A program made the position numbers and the translations under genes. Below are positions 28,486 through 39,329 of a DNA stretch of 64,000 bases, piece after piece. The DNA is from a bacterium. Its GTDB lineage: Bacteria > Arandabacterota > Arandabacteria > Arandabacterales > Arandabacteraceae. Location: the NCBI GenBank assembly GCA_025774845.1, contig JALGZP010000011.1:1-64000 (forward strand), written 5' to 3'. Every line of letters begins with the position of its first letter. Position 1 is the first letter of the stretch. Below the pieces are notes generated by a model, which saw only the letters and a list, made by a program, of their open reading frames with translations, made no database searches and was not told the origin of the DNA.

Positions 28486-30993
28486 ATGCAGGACAAGTTC
28501 ACTGACAGAGTGCGGCGCGTGATGTTCCTGGCAAGGGAAGAGGCGGCAAGACTTCATCACGACTATATCGGGACGGAGCACCTGCTGCTTGGGATAATCA
28601 GGGAAGGGGAGGGGCTGGCCGCAACGATTCTCTCGAACCTCGGCCTTGACCTGGACGTGATCAGACGGACGATTGAAAACATGGTGCCCGCCTCGAGCGG
28701 CAGTGTGACGATCGGCGAGATTCCTTTCACACCCAGGGCCAAGCACGTTCTCGAGCTTTCCGTTGACGAAGCGAAACTACTGGGTCACAGCTATGTGGGA
28801 ACGGAGCATCTGCTGTTGGGCCTGATCAGAGAAGGCGATGGGATAGCAGCAAGAGTCCTCGTGGAGTTTGGCGCCGACAAGCGGCGTGTCAGGGAAGAGA
28901 CCCTGAGACTGCTTGGAAATACGGGCCGCGGACAGAAGGGCAAGCAGGAAGCTAAGACCGAGACGCCCGCGCTTGACCAGTTCGGGAGAGACCTGACCGA
29001 ACTCGCAAGACAGGGGAAGCTAGATCCAGTGATCGGCCGCGAGGTGGAAATAGAACGCGTGGTGCAGGTGTTGTGCCGGCGCAAGAAGAACAACCCCGTG
29101 ATGATCGGTGAGCCGGGTGTCGGAAAGACCGCGATCGTCGAAAGCCTGGCAACAAAGATCGTTGAGAGCAAGGTCCCCGAGATTCTCAGGCACATGAGGG
29201 TCGTCGCGCTCGATCTCGCTGCGATCGTTGCCGGCACCAAGTACAGGGGACAGTTCGAGGAGAGACTGAAAGCGATCATAAACGAAATAAGGGATTCACA
29301 TAACATCATCATTTTCATAGATGAGCTGCATACCATAGTCGGCGCAGGTGGAGCGGAGGGTGCGATCGATGCGTCCAATATGCTCAAACCCGCCCTCGCC
29401 AGGGGAGAGCTCCAGTGCATCGGAGCGACCACGCTCGATGAGTACCGTAAGCACATCGAAAAGGACGGTGCTCTTGAGAGACGGTTCCAGCCGATAATGG
29501 TCTCGCCTCCTACGGTTGAAGAGACCATCGAAATAATCAAGGGTCTGCGTGACAAGTACGAAGCACATCACCGTGTGCGCATAACCGACGGGGCGATAGT
29601 TGCGGCGGCGCAGCTTTCCGACAGATATGTCAAGGACAGGTATCTGCCGGATAAGGCCATCGACGTGATCGACGAGGCCGGCGCGAGGGCCAGGCTGTCG
29701 GTTTCGGCGATACCGCCTGATATAAGAGAGATGGAAAAGAAGATCGACAAACTCGTCTCCGACAAGGAGAGCTTCATAAGAAAGCAGGACTTCGAGAACG
29801 CCGCGCGCATCCGTGACAGAGAGCGGGAACTCCGGGCGAAGCTTGAGGAGATAAAGGGTAACTGGAAACAGGCTGCCGACGGTGCAGACGTTGGGGTCGA
29901 TGGCGACGACGTGGCGTATATCGTGTCGCGGATGACCGGTATACCCATGATGAAGCTTGAGGAGGAGGAATCCAAGAAGCTCCTGAGGATGGAAGATGAG
30001 CTGCGTAGGCGGATCATCGGACAGGATGAAGCCCTTACGGCGGTCTCGAAAGCGACCCGGAGGGGACGAGCGGGGCTCAAGGACCCGAGACGTCCGATAG
30101 GTTCATTCTTCTTCCTGGGCCCGACCGGTGTAGGCAAGACCGAGTTGGCCCGTGCGCTTGCCGAATTCCTCTTTGGTGACGAGAACTCGATGGTCAGGAT
30201 CGACATGTCCGAGTACATGGAGAAGTTCGCAGTATCGCGTCTTGTCGGTGCGCCTCCCGGTTATGTCGGTTATGAAGAGGGGGGTCAGCTTACCGAGAAG
30301 GTGAGGAGACGGCCTTACTCCGTCGTGCTTCTTGACGAGATTGAGAAGGCTCACCCCGACGTCTTTAACATATTGCTCCAGGTGCTTGAGGATGGGCAGC
30401 TTACCGACAGTTTCGGAAGGGTTGTTGACTTCAAGAACTGTGTTGTGATAATGACATCTAATGTAGGTACGAGACGCATCAAGGGAGGTACGTCACTCGG
30501 ATTCCAGCGGGAGGACAGCGAGGCGACACACGGGCGGATGAGGGACAAGGTCCTCGATGAGCTCAAGCGGACCTTCAATCCCGAGTTCCTCAACCGTGTT
30601 GATGAGATCATCGTCTTCCACTCGCTCGGTATACCGGAGATCGAGAAGATCGTTGATATCCTGCTGAAGGAGGTTGAAGGCCGGTTGTCCACCTACGGAC
30701 TTTCACTGGTCATGACCCCCGAGGCAAAACAGCTTCTGATCGAGAAGGGATACGATCCCGCGCTCGGGGCCAGACCCTTGAGAAGGACGATTCAGAGGCT
30801 GCTTGAAGACCCCCTCGCCGAGGAGGTGTTACGGGGTACTTACAAGGCAGGTACGCTGATCAAGGCATGCAGGAAAAAGGACGTACTGAACTTCGAGTGC
30901 AAGTCAACGGAAAAAAAGGAAAAGGTGTCCTGCACCAAGTCTAAGGAGAAGGAGCTTGAAAAGAAGGAGCTTGAAGAGAAGGAGCTCCAGTAG
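28486..30993 (+). CDS. clpC: ATP-dependent Clp protease ATPase subunit ClpC
   Basis: [32 protein letters not shown], two Walker A sites ([18 protein letters not shown]), UVR domain, K/E-rich C-terminal tail. Confidence 0.96.
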   Translation: MQDKFTDRVRRVMFLAREEAARLHHDYIGTEHLLLGIIREGEGLAATILSNLGLDLDVIRRTIENMVPASSGSVTIGEIPFTPRAKHVLELSVDEAKLLGHSYVGTEHLLLGLIREGDGIAARVLVEFGADKRRVREETLRLLGNTGRGQKGKQEAKTETPALDQFGRDLTELARQGKLDPVIGREVEIERVVQVLCRRKKNNPVMIGEPGVGKTAIVESLATKIVESKVPEILRHMRVVALDLAAIVAGTKYRGQFEERLKAIINEIRDSHNIIIFIDELHTIVGAGGAEGAIDASNMLKPALARGELQCIGATTLDEYRKHIEKDGALERRFQPIMVSPPTVEETIEIIKGLRDKYEAHHRVRITDGAIVAAAQLSDRYVKDRYLPDKAIDVIDEAGARARLSVSAIPPDIREMEKKIDKLVSDKESFIRKQDFENAARIRDRERELRAKLEEIKGNWKQAADGADVGVDGDDVAYIVSRMTGIPMMKLEEEESKKLLRMEDELRRRIIGQDEALTAVSKATRRGRAGLKDPRRPIGSFFFLGPTGVGKTELARALAEFLFGDENSMVRIDMSEYMEKFAVSRLVGAPPGYVGYEEGGQLTEKVRRRPYSVVLLDEIEKAHPDVFNILLQVLEDGQLTDSFGRVVDFKNCVVIMTSNVGTRRIKGGTSLGFQREDSEATHGRMRDKVLDELKRTFNPEFLNRVDEIIVFHSLGIPEIEKIVDILLKEVEGRLSTYGLSLVMTPEAKQLLIEKGYDPALGARPLRRTIQRLLEDPLAEEVLRGTYKAGTLIKACRKKDVLNFECKSTEKKEKVSCTKSKEKELEKKELEEKELQ

Positions 30994-31036
30994 CTTATGT
31001 TCGGCCAGGCATGACTTCTTATCATTAAACTCCCCT

Positions 31037-33352
31037 GTGGGGTCAGGCTTTGCAATTACCGCTGTTTTTCTGGCGGTTCTCCTCATCATACCCTCTCCAG
31101 GGTGGTCTGCACCCCAGGAACTCCTGGTGGAATCGATCACCGTCACCGGCGCTGAGCGGACATCCGAGGCCGCGATCACGAATACCTTCGGCATAAACGA
31201 GGGCCAGACCTACGCCTATGAGGACATCAGGAAAGGCCTGAGCCGTGTGTATGAAATGGGCTTTTTCGATGATGTGAGGCTCCACACCGAGGACGTTGCG
31301 GGCGGGCAGAGACTGAACGTCGAGGTGGTGGAGAGCCCTGTCATAGGCACGATAAGGATAAACGCCGGCAGGAAGATCGATAAGGGTGATATCAGAGAGA
31401 AACTCGAACTCGGGGTCGGATCGTCACTCAATGAGCGGTTGCTCTTCCGTAGTCTCAGTGCCGTGAGAGCACTCTACCGAGAGAAGGGCTACTATATCGC
31501 CAAGGTCGACTACGAGATCGCCCCCATCGGCGAGGGACTGGTTGACCTGATCTTCAACATCGATGAGGGTGTGAAGGTCAAGGTCGGCAAGATCAGCATC
31601 GACGGAAACGAATCCCTGTCTGATAAGGCCATAAGAAAGAAGATGGAAACGAAGGAGAAGGGCTGGTTCAAGCGGAAAGACTATAACCCCACCATCTTCG
31701 AAGAGGACATGGACCGGATTGTGGAGTTCTACCGGGATGAGGGTTTCATGCAGGCCGAGGTGGTCTCTCATGAGGTCGAACTCACAGAGGACAGCAAACT
31801 CGCTGACCTGAACATAAACATCAAGGAAGGGCCGCGTATCTATGTCAGGTCAATCGACATAGAGTTGCTCGGTGATGAGGAGTCCGGGAAGGTGCTCTCG
31901 GAGGAGGGTCTTGCCAGGAGAGTCAATCTTCAGACCGGCGATGCCTACAGTCAGGTCTCCTACAGGAGAACACTCGAGAACCTCTACTCGGCTCTCGGCG
32001 ACCAGGGCTATGTATACGCCCAGATAGAGCCAGTGGAATCGATTGACGGCGACAGCGTCAGTCTGACACTCAGGGTGGTGCCGGAACGCGCCGTGCTGGT
32101 GAACAAGATAGTGATCGAGGGCAACAGGACAACGCTTGATAAGGTCATCAGACGGGAAATGGTCATAAGACCGGGGGATATTCTCAGACGGTCGATGATC
32201 GAACGGAGTCACAGGGAGATCTTCAATCTGGGGTATTTTGAGGATGTGCAAATAGGATCTCAGGTGGCCAACGAGATCGGTGACATCGACCTGGTGTTCA
32301 GGATCAAGGAACGCCAGACGGGTATCGGCAACGTGGGCGCCGGTTACAGCGAGGAATTCGGCCTGACGGGATTCCTGGAATTTTCCCACAATAACGTCGG
32401 CTGGTATAAGAAGTTCCCGTACCTCGGTCTGGGAAAAGGACAGAGTATCAATCTCCGGTGGGAATTCGGGAAGCTGACGCAGATAGACCTCAGCTTCAGA
32501 GACCCGTGGTTCAGGGACAGACCGATTCTCGTTGGATTCGATCTATATGACACCAAGCGGCAGTACGACACCTATACCGACAAACGGGACGGCTTCGGTG
32601 TTGTCGTAGGCAGGAGACTGCCGTATATAGATTACTCGAAGGTGTACTGGAGATACCGGCTCGAACGCAGGGAGATCGAGCCGGATGAGAACAAGGCGAG
32701 TGATCTGGTCAAGAGCCAGGCCGGCAAGAGGACTACATCGAGCACCGTGGTTACCTTCCTGAGGAACAGTGTTGATAATCCGTTCTTCCCCAGGCACGGA
32801 TCAAGGACGTCACTGACCTGTGAATGGGCCGGTGGCCTGCTCGGCGGAACCACGGCCTACCAGAGCTACATACTGGATAACTCAGGTTTTCTTGCGATGC
32901 CCTGGCTGGATGCCGCCGTTGTGTTCAAGGTGAGGGCGGGCGTGGTTGACGGGCTCGGCAGCGAAGGTTACATTCCGGTTTATGAAAGGTTCCGGCTTGG
33001 CGGGACGACGACCGACGGGGTCAGGGGTTATTCCGAGCGGGAAATCGTGCCTGAGGGCAATGCGATAGATGATGGTGGTCGATTCATGATGCTGGGGACT
33101 ATCGAATACAGGATTCCGGTCATCAAGAACCGCGCGCACCTGCTGGCATTCATGGATGCCGGCAACACCTGGAACAGCGTCAGGGCAGCCAGGCCCGGGT
33201 TCCTGAGACGGTCGGCGGGGGTCGGATTCCGGATTGAAATACCGATGATGGGACAAATGGGTCTTGATCTCGGGTATGGTTTTGACCGTGAGGAACGTTA
33301 CGGCGGACCAAGCTGGGAGACGCATTTCCAGTTCGGGACGGCTGGATACTAG
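31037..33352 (+). CDS. bamA: Outer membrane protein assembly factor BamA
   Basis: POTRA repeats (VESITVTGAERTSEAAI...) and Omp85 barrel ending FQFGTAGY. The start is uncertain: GTG 31037 precedes the signal peptide, while the ATG at 30956 overlaps clpC. Confidence 0.92.
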   Translation: MGSGFAITAVFLAVLLIIPSPGWSAPQELLVESITVTGAERTSEAAITNTFGINEGQTYAYEDIRKGLSRVYEMGFFDDVRLHTEDVAGGQRLNVEVVESPVIGTIRINAGRKIDKGDIREKLELGVGSSLNERLLFRSLSAVRALYREKGYYIAKVDYEIAPIGEGLVDLIFNIDEGVKVKVGKISIDGNESLSDKAIRKKMETKEKGWFKRKDYNPTIFEEDMDRIVEFYRDEGFMQAEVVSHEVELTEDSKLADLNINIKEGPRIYVRSIDIELLGDEESGKVLSEEGLARRVNLQTGDAYSQVSYRRTLENLYSALGDQGYVYAQIEPVESIDGDSVSLTLRVVPERAVLVNKIVIEGNRTTLDKVIRREMVIRPGDILRRSMIERSHREIFNLGYFEDVQIGSQVANEIGDIDLVFRIKERQTGIGNVGAGYSEEFGLTGFLEFSHNNVGWYKKFPYLGLGKGQSINLRWEFGKLTQIDLSFRDPWFRDRPILVGFDLYDTKRQYDTYTDKRDGFGVVVGRRLPYIDYSKVYWRYRLERREIEPDENKASDLVKSQAGKRTTSSTVVTFLRNSVDNPFFPRHGSRTSLTCEWAGGLLGGTTAYQSYILDNSGFLAMPWLDAAVVFKVRAGVVDGLGSEGYIPVYERFRLGGTTTDGVRGYSEREIVPEGNAIDDGGRFMMLGTIEYRIPVIKNRAHLLAFMDAGNTWNSVRAARPGFLRRSAGVGFRIEIPMMGQMGLDLGYGFDREERYGGPSWETHFQFGTAGY

Positions 33353-33375
33353 ATTCCGAGGGAGGGTTAGGCCTG

Positions 33376-33900
33376 ATGAAGAACCTGAGCATAGTAATAC
33401 TTGCAGTACTGGTCCTGGTACCGTTCCGTGCAAACGGGGAGGGACAGAAGATCGGCTTTGTGAACGCCAGTATCCTCTTCGAGCAGTATTCAGTGGCCCG
33501 AGAGGCCGAGGAGGCCTACGGCAAGGAGCTGGAGGAGATCAACAGGCAGGTTGCCGAGATGGAGATCGAGCTGCGCTCACTGGCCGACACACTTGAGGCG
33601 AGGAAGTACCTCTTCAGCGAGGAGCGTCTCAAGGAGAAGACCCAGGAACTTGAAAAAAAGCAGCAGGAGTACATCAAATTCAGACAGGATGCCGAAATGA
33701 CGGCGGCGAGGCGCAATGACGAGCTGTCTGGACCTATAGTAACGGCTATCGAAGAGGCGACCCGGCGGGTGGCTGAAAAGGAGGGTTTCGACTTAGTGCT
33801 GGACGCCGGACCCGGAATTGTGGTTTACTCGAAACCTGAACTTGATATCACCGATGAGGTGCTCGAGGATCTTGAGGTAAGCAGGGGGTCGACCGAGTAG
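33376..33900 (+). CDS. OmpH/Skp-family periplasmic chaperone
   Basis: Signal peptide, KIGFVNASILFEQYSVAREAEEAYGKELEEINRQ coiled coil. Located between bamA and lpxD. Confidence 0.88.
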   Translation: MKNLSIVILAVLVLVPFRANGEGQKIGFVNASILFEQYSVAREAEEAYGKELEEINRQVAEMEIELRSLADTLEARKYLFSEERLKEKTQELEKKQQEYIKFRQDAEMTAARRNDELSGPIVTAIEEATRRVAEKEGFDLVLDAGPGIVVYSKPELDITDEVLEDLEVSRGSTE

Positions 33901-33922
33901 AGGTCGCAGAAGGTAGCCCGTC

Positions 33923-34957
33923 ATGCAAATCACGCTCAGCGAGCTTGCCGATGTCGTCGGCGGCCGGATCTCCGGTGACGGCTCGGTACTGATAAGCGGC
34001 GTCGCCGGCATAAAAGAGGCGAGACAGGGTGATATCACCTTCCTTGCGAATCCCCGCTATCACAAGTTCCTCGAAACGACGGCTGCATCCGCCGTGATAG
34101 CCCCTCCGGACACCGTGAGCTCCGACAGAGCTCTGATCCTGTGCGAGAACCCCTATCTCAGTTTTGTAAAGGCCGTTGAGTACTTTGTACCCAACAAGAA
34201 CAGCTATCCCCGGACGGTTCACCCCTCAGCCGTGATCGCGCCGGGCGTCAGGATTGGAAATACCGTCGGCATAGGAGCCTGCGCGGTCCTCGAGGATGGA
34301 GTCACGATAGGTGATGACAGCGTGATCCTGGCAGGGACCTTCGTAGGCCGTGGTAGCACCATAGGCCGCGAGTGTCTTATTTATCAGAATGTGACGATCC
34401 GTGAGGAAGTCACGATGGGGGATAGGGTGATAGTCCACTGCGGGGCCGTCATAGGAAGCGACGGATTCGGTTTTGCGAAGGACGGGGAGATCTACAGGAA
34501 AATCCCTCAGATCGGTAACGTGGTCATTGAGGATGATGTCGAAGTAGGCGCGAATGTGACCATTGACAGGGCTACAACCGGTACCACCACCGTTGGGAAG
34601 GGAACCAAGATAGACAATCTGGTTCAGATAGCCCACAATGTAACGATAAGTGAAAACTGCATACTGATAGCCCAGGTCGGGATTGGCGGTAGCACCGAGA
34701 TCGGCAAAGGCGTGAGTTTTGCAGGCCAGTCGGGTTCCGTGGGCCACATCAAGATCGGTGACGGAGTGATGGTTGGCGCCCAGACCGGTGTCACCAAGTC
34801 CGTGCCTGCGAAGACCATGGTATCCGGTTATCCGGCCAGAGAGCACGGCCTTGCGAAACGGATCTATGCCGGTCTTAATAAGCTCCCCGATCTCTTGAAG
34901 CGTGTGGCGGACCTGACTGAAAGAGTGGGCAAGCTGGAAGAGGGTCGTAAGGAATGA
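33923..34957 (+). CDS. lpxD: UDP-3-O-acylglucosamine N-acyltransferase
   Basis: Hexapeptide repeats, [46 protein letters not shown]. Confidence 0.96.
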   Translation: MQITLSELADVVGGRISGDGSVLISGVAGIKEARQGDITFLANPRYHKFLETTAASAVIAPPDTVSSDRALILCENPYLSFVKAVEYFVPNKNSYPRTVHPSAVIAPGVRIGNTVGIGACAVLEDGVTIGDDSVILAGTFVGRGSTIGRECLIYQNVTIREEVTMGDRVIVHCGAVIGSDGFGFAKDGEIYRKIPQIGNVVIEDDVEVGANVTIDRATTGTTTVGKGTKIDNLVQIAHNVTISENCILIAQVGIGGSTEIGKGVSFAGQSGSVGHIKIGDGVMVGAQTGVTKSVPAKTMVSGYPAREHGLAKRIYAGLNKLPDLLKRVADLTERVGKLEEGRKE

Positions 34958-36303
34958 GCGAGAAGCAAAGAACGCTCGGCACCGAGGTCACTTTCTCCGG
35001 TATCGGGCTTCACAGCGGTGCCAAGGTTACGCTGGTCTTCAAACCCGCACCCGCCGATTCGGGTATCAAGTTCATCCGGATCGATCTGGACGGCAGACCC
35101 GAGATCAAGGCGGACGTTACGAACGCCGTTCCGACCGGGGATCATGTAAGAAGGACCGTCCTGGGCAGCGGGGATGTGACTATCAGCACGGTCGAGCATG
35201 TGCTTGCCGCTGTGCGCGGGCTGGGTATAGACAATCTCGTCATAGAGCTCGATACGGCCGAGCCGGCTGAACCCGATGGGTCCAGTGCCCCGTTTGTTGA
35301 GGTTCTCAAACGGGGGGGCGTTGTGGAGCAGGATTCCCCGCGGCGCTACATGGAAATCAAATCTCCGGTTGCCCTGAGCGAGGACGGTGTGGAACTCGTG
35401 GCACTGCCTCACCCGGGGCTGAGAATCAGTTTCACGATCGACTACGACCATCCACTGATCGGTACACAGTACGCCTCGTTCGATATCTCCGAAGAGGTAT
35501 TCGTCAATGAGGTCGCGCCGGCCAGGACGTTCTCGCTTCTCAAAGATGTCGAAGATCTGCGCGGAAAAGGCCTGATAAAGGGCGGGAGTCTTGAGAATTC
35601 AATCGTGATCGGAGAAGAACGGATTCTCAATGAACAGCCGCTGAGATTCCCTGATGAGTTTGTACGCCACAAGATCCTTGATCTGCTCGGGGATCTGGTC
35701 CTGCTGGGTGCCCCGATAAGAACCCACATAATATCGGTGAGAAGCGGACACGCGACCAATCTTAAACTCGTAAGACTTCTGCGGGAGCAATGCGGGCGGC
35801 CGGTCAAGAGTGTCATGGGGCGGCATGTCAGGGATGTCCCCTCGAGTCTGTCCATCGGACAGATCCAGGAGATCATGCCGCACAGATATCCGTTTTTGCT
35901 CGTGGACAAGATCCTCTCACTCGAGGAAGGTAAGCGGGTCGTCGGACTTAAGAACGTAACGATAAATGAACCCTTCTTCCAGGGTCATTTCCCAAACCAC
36001 CCGATCATGCCGGCGGTGCTGATAATCGAGGCGATGGCCCAGGTCGGCGGTGTTCTCCTTTTGAGCATGGTTGAAAACCCTAAGACGAAGCTTGTTTATT
36101 TTATGGGGATCGATAAGGCCAAATTCAGGAAACCTGTTCTCCCCGGAGACCAGATCAGGTTTGAGCTGGAGATGCTCAAACTGAGAATGAATGCCTGCAA
36201 GATGAAGGGCAAGGCCTATGTGGGCGATGACCTCGTAGCCGAGGCCGAGCTGCTTTCAGTCCTCAGGGATAGGCAGGAAGACGAGAACAGGAGCATAGAT
36301 TAG
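34954..36303 (+). CDS. lpxC/fabZ: Bifunctional LpxC deacetylase / FabZ dehydratase fusion
   Basis: Lpx[46 protein letters not shown]. Fab[41 protein letters not shown]. Confidence 0.96.
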   Translation: MSEKQRTLGTEVTFSGIGLHSGAKVTLVFKPAPADSGIKFIRIDLDGRPEIKADVTNAVPTGDHVRRTVLGSGDVTISTVEHVLAAVRGLGIDNLVIELDTAEPAEPDGSSAPFVEVLKRGGVVEQDSPRRYMEIKSPVALSEDGVELVALPHPGLRISFTIDYDHPLIGTQYASFDISEEVFVNEVAPARTFSLLKDVEDLRGKGLIKGGSLENSIVIGEERILNEQPLRFPDEFVRHKILDLLGDLVLLGAPIRTHIISVRSGHATNLKLVRLLREQCGRPVKSVMGRHVRDVPSSLSIGQIQEIMPHRYPFLLVDKILSLEEGKRVVGLKNVTINEPFFQGHFPNHPIMPAVLIIEAMAQVGGVLLLSMVENPKTKLVYFMGIDKAKFRKPVLPGDQIRFELEMLKLRMNACKMKGKAYVGDDLVAEAELLSVLRDRQEDENRSID

Positions 36304-37136
36304 TGATTCCTCACACACGAAGATTCCACGGCGATGCCACGGGTGACTCGCCGGTACAGGCCTCCACGGATATCCACCCGGCTGCGTTCGTCGATCCAGG
36401 AGCTCGGATAGGCTCGGGTGTGACCATCGGCCCCAATACGGTCATCGGTCCGGATGTTGTGATAGGTGACGACACCTGGATCGGCGCGAACTGCCTGCTT
36501 GAAGGCTGGACATCGATAGGCTCGCGGTGCCGGGTATGTCACTGTACTGTCCTGGGATCCGATCCTCAGGATCTCAAGTACCGGGGAGAGAAGGCCTACG
36601 TAAGGATCGGGGACGACAACACCATACGGGAGTTTGCTACGGTACACCGTGCGACCGGTGAGGGCGAGGAGACGGTGATCGGGGACCGCAACTTCATAAT
36701 GGCATATGCTCACATCGCCCATAATTGCAGGGTCGGCAGTGATACGGTGCTTGCCAATGGTGTCAACATGGGTGGGCATGTGACGATCGAAGATCACGCC
36801 TCGGTCAGTGGGCTCACGGTGATACACCAGTTCGTACGTGTCGGCGGCTACTCCTACACCGGAGGCGGGTCGAGGATTCCCATGGATATCGTGCCTTACA
36901 TAAAGGTCGCCGGGAATCCCCCGATTGTCAGCGGACTTAACTCTGTAGGCCTTCAGCGGCACGGTTTCACGGCGGAGACAATCCGCGTTCTCAAGAAGGC
37001 ATACACGTTGATTTTCCGTTCGGACCTGAACGTTTCGCAGGCCGTCGAGCGGATCAAATCGGATCTGCCCGATATACCTGAGATCCAGCATCTGGTCGAG
37101 TTCATCGAGACGTCGGAGAGGGGAATCAGGCTCTAG
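36303..37136 (+). CDS. lpxA: Acyl-ACP--UDP-N-acetylglucosamine O-acyltransferase
   Basis: Hexapeptide repeats, YAHIAHNCRVGSDTVLANGVNMGGHVTIEDHASVSGLTVIHQFVRVGGYSYTGGGSRIPMDIVPY. Confidence 0.95.
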   Translation: MIPHTRRFHGDATGDSPVQASTDIHPAAFVDPGARIGSGVTIGPNTVIGPDVVIGDDTWIGANCLLEGWTSIGSRCRVCHCTVLGSDPQDLKYRGEKAYVRIGDDNTIREFATVHRATGEGEETVIGDRNFIMAYAHIAHNCRVGSDTVLANGVNMGGHVTIEDHASVSGLTVIHQFVRVGGYSYTGGGSRIPMDIVPYIKVAGNPPIVSGLNSVGLQRHGFTAETIRVLKKAYTLIFRSDLNVSQAVERIKSDLPDIPEIQHLVEFIETSERGIRL

Positions 37137-37163
37137 GTACCCCCTAAACGTGTGAACGCACAA

Positions 37164-37189
37164 GCCGCCCGCCGTTGGGGCGGCGTTTT
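37164..37189 (+). terminator. Possible intrinsic terminator or internal hairpin after lpxA
   Basis: GCCGCCC-gccgttg-GGGCGGC followed by GTTTTG. The U-run is short and it lies close to the next ATG (37208). Confidence 0.35.
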
Positions 37190-37207
37190 GCTGAAAAGGG
37201 GATAAGA

Positions 37208-38188
37208 ATGGAACGACTGCCATGCGGTGTCGCTGGTGTCGGACACCTGGGCCAGCACCACGTCCGGATCTACAGGGAGCTACCACAAGCGGAGCTCGTC
37301 GGCATATACGACACGGATAACGAGCGGATGAAGGAGATAGCCGGAGCCCACGGCACCAGAGCATACGAGTCGCTCGAAAGTCTGCTCGACGATGTCCGCG
37401 CGGTGAGTCTCGTCGTGCCGACAAGCCTCCACTACGAGATTGGTAAGATCATTCTTGCGGCTGGCAGGCATGTGCTGATTGAAAAGCCGATTACCGAGCA
37501 GGTCAAGCACGGCTGGGAGCTTGTTGAGATGGCGCGGGCTAACGGCTTGACGCTTTACGCGGGGCATACTGAGAGGTTTTCGCCCCCATTGCGAAGTGCG
37601 CTCAAGTGGATCCGTAAGCCCAGATTCATAGAGGCCCTGAGAATGGCCGGATTCGGTGTTCGGGGGACGGATGTCTCCGTCATCCACGATCTCATGATCC
37701 ATGACATAGATCTTGTCCTCAGCACGGCCGAGTCGGATATCGAGAAGGTCGAGGCCATCGGTGTCCCTGTTCTGACACCCAATGTCGACATTGCAAACGC
37801 ACGGCTGTCCTTCGCCGACGGATCGATCGCCTCACTTACGGCAAGCAGGGTCTCCATCGAGAGGTTGAGAAAACTCAGACTCTTCCAGGAGGATACGTAT
37901 ATATCCATAGACTTCCTAAAACGGGACGCAAAGATATACCACAGGAAAATGGATGTTGAAGATCTGCCTCCGGGTCCGACGTCAAGCCTGGACATGCATG
38001 ATCTCGTCGAAATGGTAATGCCGCCCGTCAAGGATGAAGAGCCCCTTATGCTTGAGATTGCCGATTTCATCGCCAGTGCGCAGGGTGAGAAACAGCCTGA
38101 AGTCCCGGGTGAAACAGGTGTGAGAGCCCTGGAGATAGCGACGGAGATCGTCAGGGACATCGAGAGACGCCTGGCGATGTGGAGATAG
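37208..38188 (+). CDS. Gfo/Idh/MocA-family oxidoreductase (possible GnnA-like)
   Basis: CGVAGVGHLGQHHVRIYRELPQAELVGIYD, HVLIEKPITEQ, EALRMAGFGVRGTDVSVIHDLMIHDIDL. Located between lpxA and lpxB. Confidence 0.88.
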   Translation: MERLPCGVAGVGHLGQHHVRIYRELPQAELVGIYDTDNERMKEIAGAHGTRAYESLESLLDDVRAVSLVVPTSLHYEIGKIILAAGRHVLIEKPITEQVKHGWELVEMARANGLTLYAGHTERFSPPLRSALKWIRKPRFIEALRMAGFGVRGTDVSVIHDLMIHDIDLVLSTAESDIEKVEAIGVPVLTPNVDIANARLSFADGSIASLTASRVSIERLRKLRLFQEDTYISIDFLKRDAKIYHRKMDVEDLPPGPTSSLDMHDLVEMVMPPVKDEEPLMLEIADFIASAQGEKQPEVPGETGVRALEIATEIVRDIERRLAMWR

Positions 38189-38191
38189 TAG

Positions 38192-39325
38192 ATGGCAAAA
38201 AACATGATGATGATAACCGGTGAGGTATCCGGTGACCTCTATGGCTCGATGCTCGCCGCCGAGATAACATCCACAGACCCGGATGTCCGGATCAGCGGGA
38301 TCGGCGGTGACAGGATGAGGGAAGCCGGGGTGGATACCTTCCTTGACAGCAATGACCTGTCGGTTGTCGGTTTCTGGGAGGCCATCGTGCATCTCAGGAA
38401 ACTTCGCAGTGCTCTCAGCCAGGCGAAAGAGACCATAAGACAGCGAAAACCGGACGTGCTGATCTTGATAGACTACCCGGGTATGAACCTCCGTCTGGCA
38501 AGCTACGCGAAGGAGAGAGGCATCAAGGTGTTGTACTATGTCTCTCCTCAGATCTGGGCCTGGGGTCGAAACAGACTCAATCAGATCCGGAAGAACGTGG
38601 ACAAGATGGCGGTCATACTCCCGTTTGAGGTCGAGTTGTACGAAAAGGAGGGGATCGATGTCACCTATGTCGGTCATCCCCTGATTGACATAGTCAAGAC
38701 CGGTCTTGATGCCGACGCGTTCTCCACCGAGATGGGACTGGGCGGGAACGGTAACCTGGTGGCTCTTATGCCCGGCAGCCGCACCCAGGAGATAAAACAG
38801 CATATCCAGCCGCTGATAAAGACGGCATCACTTTTGAGAAAGCAGTTGCCTTCCGTCAGATTCATCCTTGTAAGCCTGCCGACCTTTCGCGAAATGCTCG
38901 AAAGGGAGATAGAGGAGGCCGGTGTGCCGATCACGGTTACCACAGACTACAGGTATGAAGCGTTGCGGTACAGCCGGCTTGCGATCGCCTGTTCGGGTAC
39001 GGCGACGCTCGAGGCCGCATTGCTCGGTACACCCATGATAGTGATATACAGGCTCGCGTTGTTTTCATGGCTGCTTGGCAAGCTGATAGTCAAGGTGCCG
39101 TATATCTCGCTGGCGAATCTCGTCGCTGGTGAGGAAGTGGTACCCGAGTTCATCCAGGGTGCGGTCAATCCAAAGACACTTGCAGACGAGGCGGTGAAAA
39201 TACTCACCGATGATTTGCGCCGCGAACACATAATCCGGCAGCTCGAGGCCGTGAGACAAAACCTTGGGCCCGGCGGGGCGACTGCCAGAACGGCCCGGCT
39301 GGCCCTGTCACTGATGTCAGAGTGA
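38192..39325 (+). CDS. lpxB: Lipid-A-disaccharide synthase
   Basis: MITGEVSGDLYGSMLAAEI, IDYPGMNLRLASYAKERGIKVLYYVSPQIWAWG, LMPGSRTQEI. Confidence 0.96.
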   Translation: MAKNMMMITGEVSGDLYGSMLAAEITSTDPDVRISGIGGDRMREAGVDTFLDSNDLSVVGFWEAIVHLRKLRSALSQAKETIRQRKPDVLILIDYPGMNLRLASYAKERGIKVLYYVSPQIWAWGRNRLNQIRKNVDKMAVILPFEVELYEKEGIDVTYVGHPLIDIVKTGLDADAFSTEMGLGGNGNLVALMPGSRTQEIKQHIQPLIKTASLLRKQLPSVRFILVSLPTFREMLEREIEEAGVPITVTTDYRYEALRYSRLAIACSGTATLEAALLGTPMIVIYRLALFSWLLGKLIVKVPYISLANLVAGEEVVPEFIQGAVNPKTLADEAVKILTDDLRREHIIRQLEAVRQNLGPGGATARTARLALSLMSE

Positions 39326-39329
39326 GACG

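Noticed and set aside
33923-37136. Repeated hexapeptide-coding patterns in lpxD and lpxA as possible DNA repeats
   Set aside because: Explained by the left-handed beta-helix protein repeats of these enzymes.
36300-37424. 374-aa minus-strand ORF opposite lpxA
   Set aside because: Fully antisense to lpxA, which has clear motifs; Arg/Asp/Pro/His-rich composition typical of shadow ORFs in GC-rich DNA.
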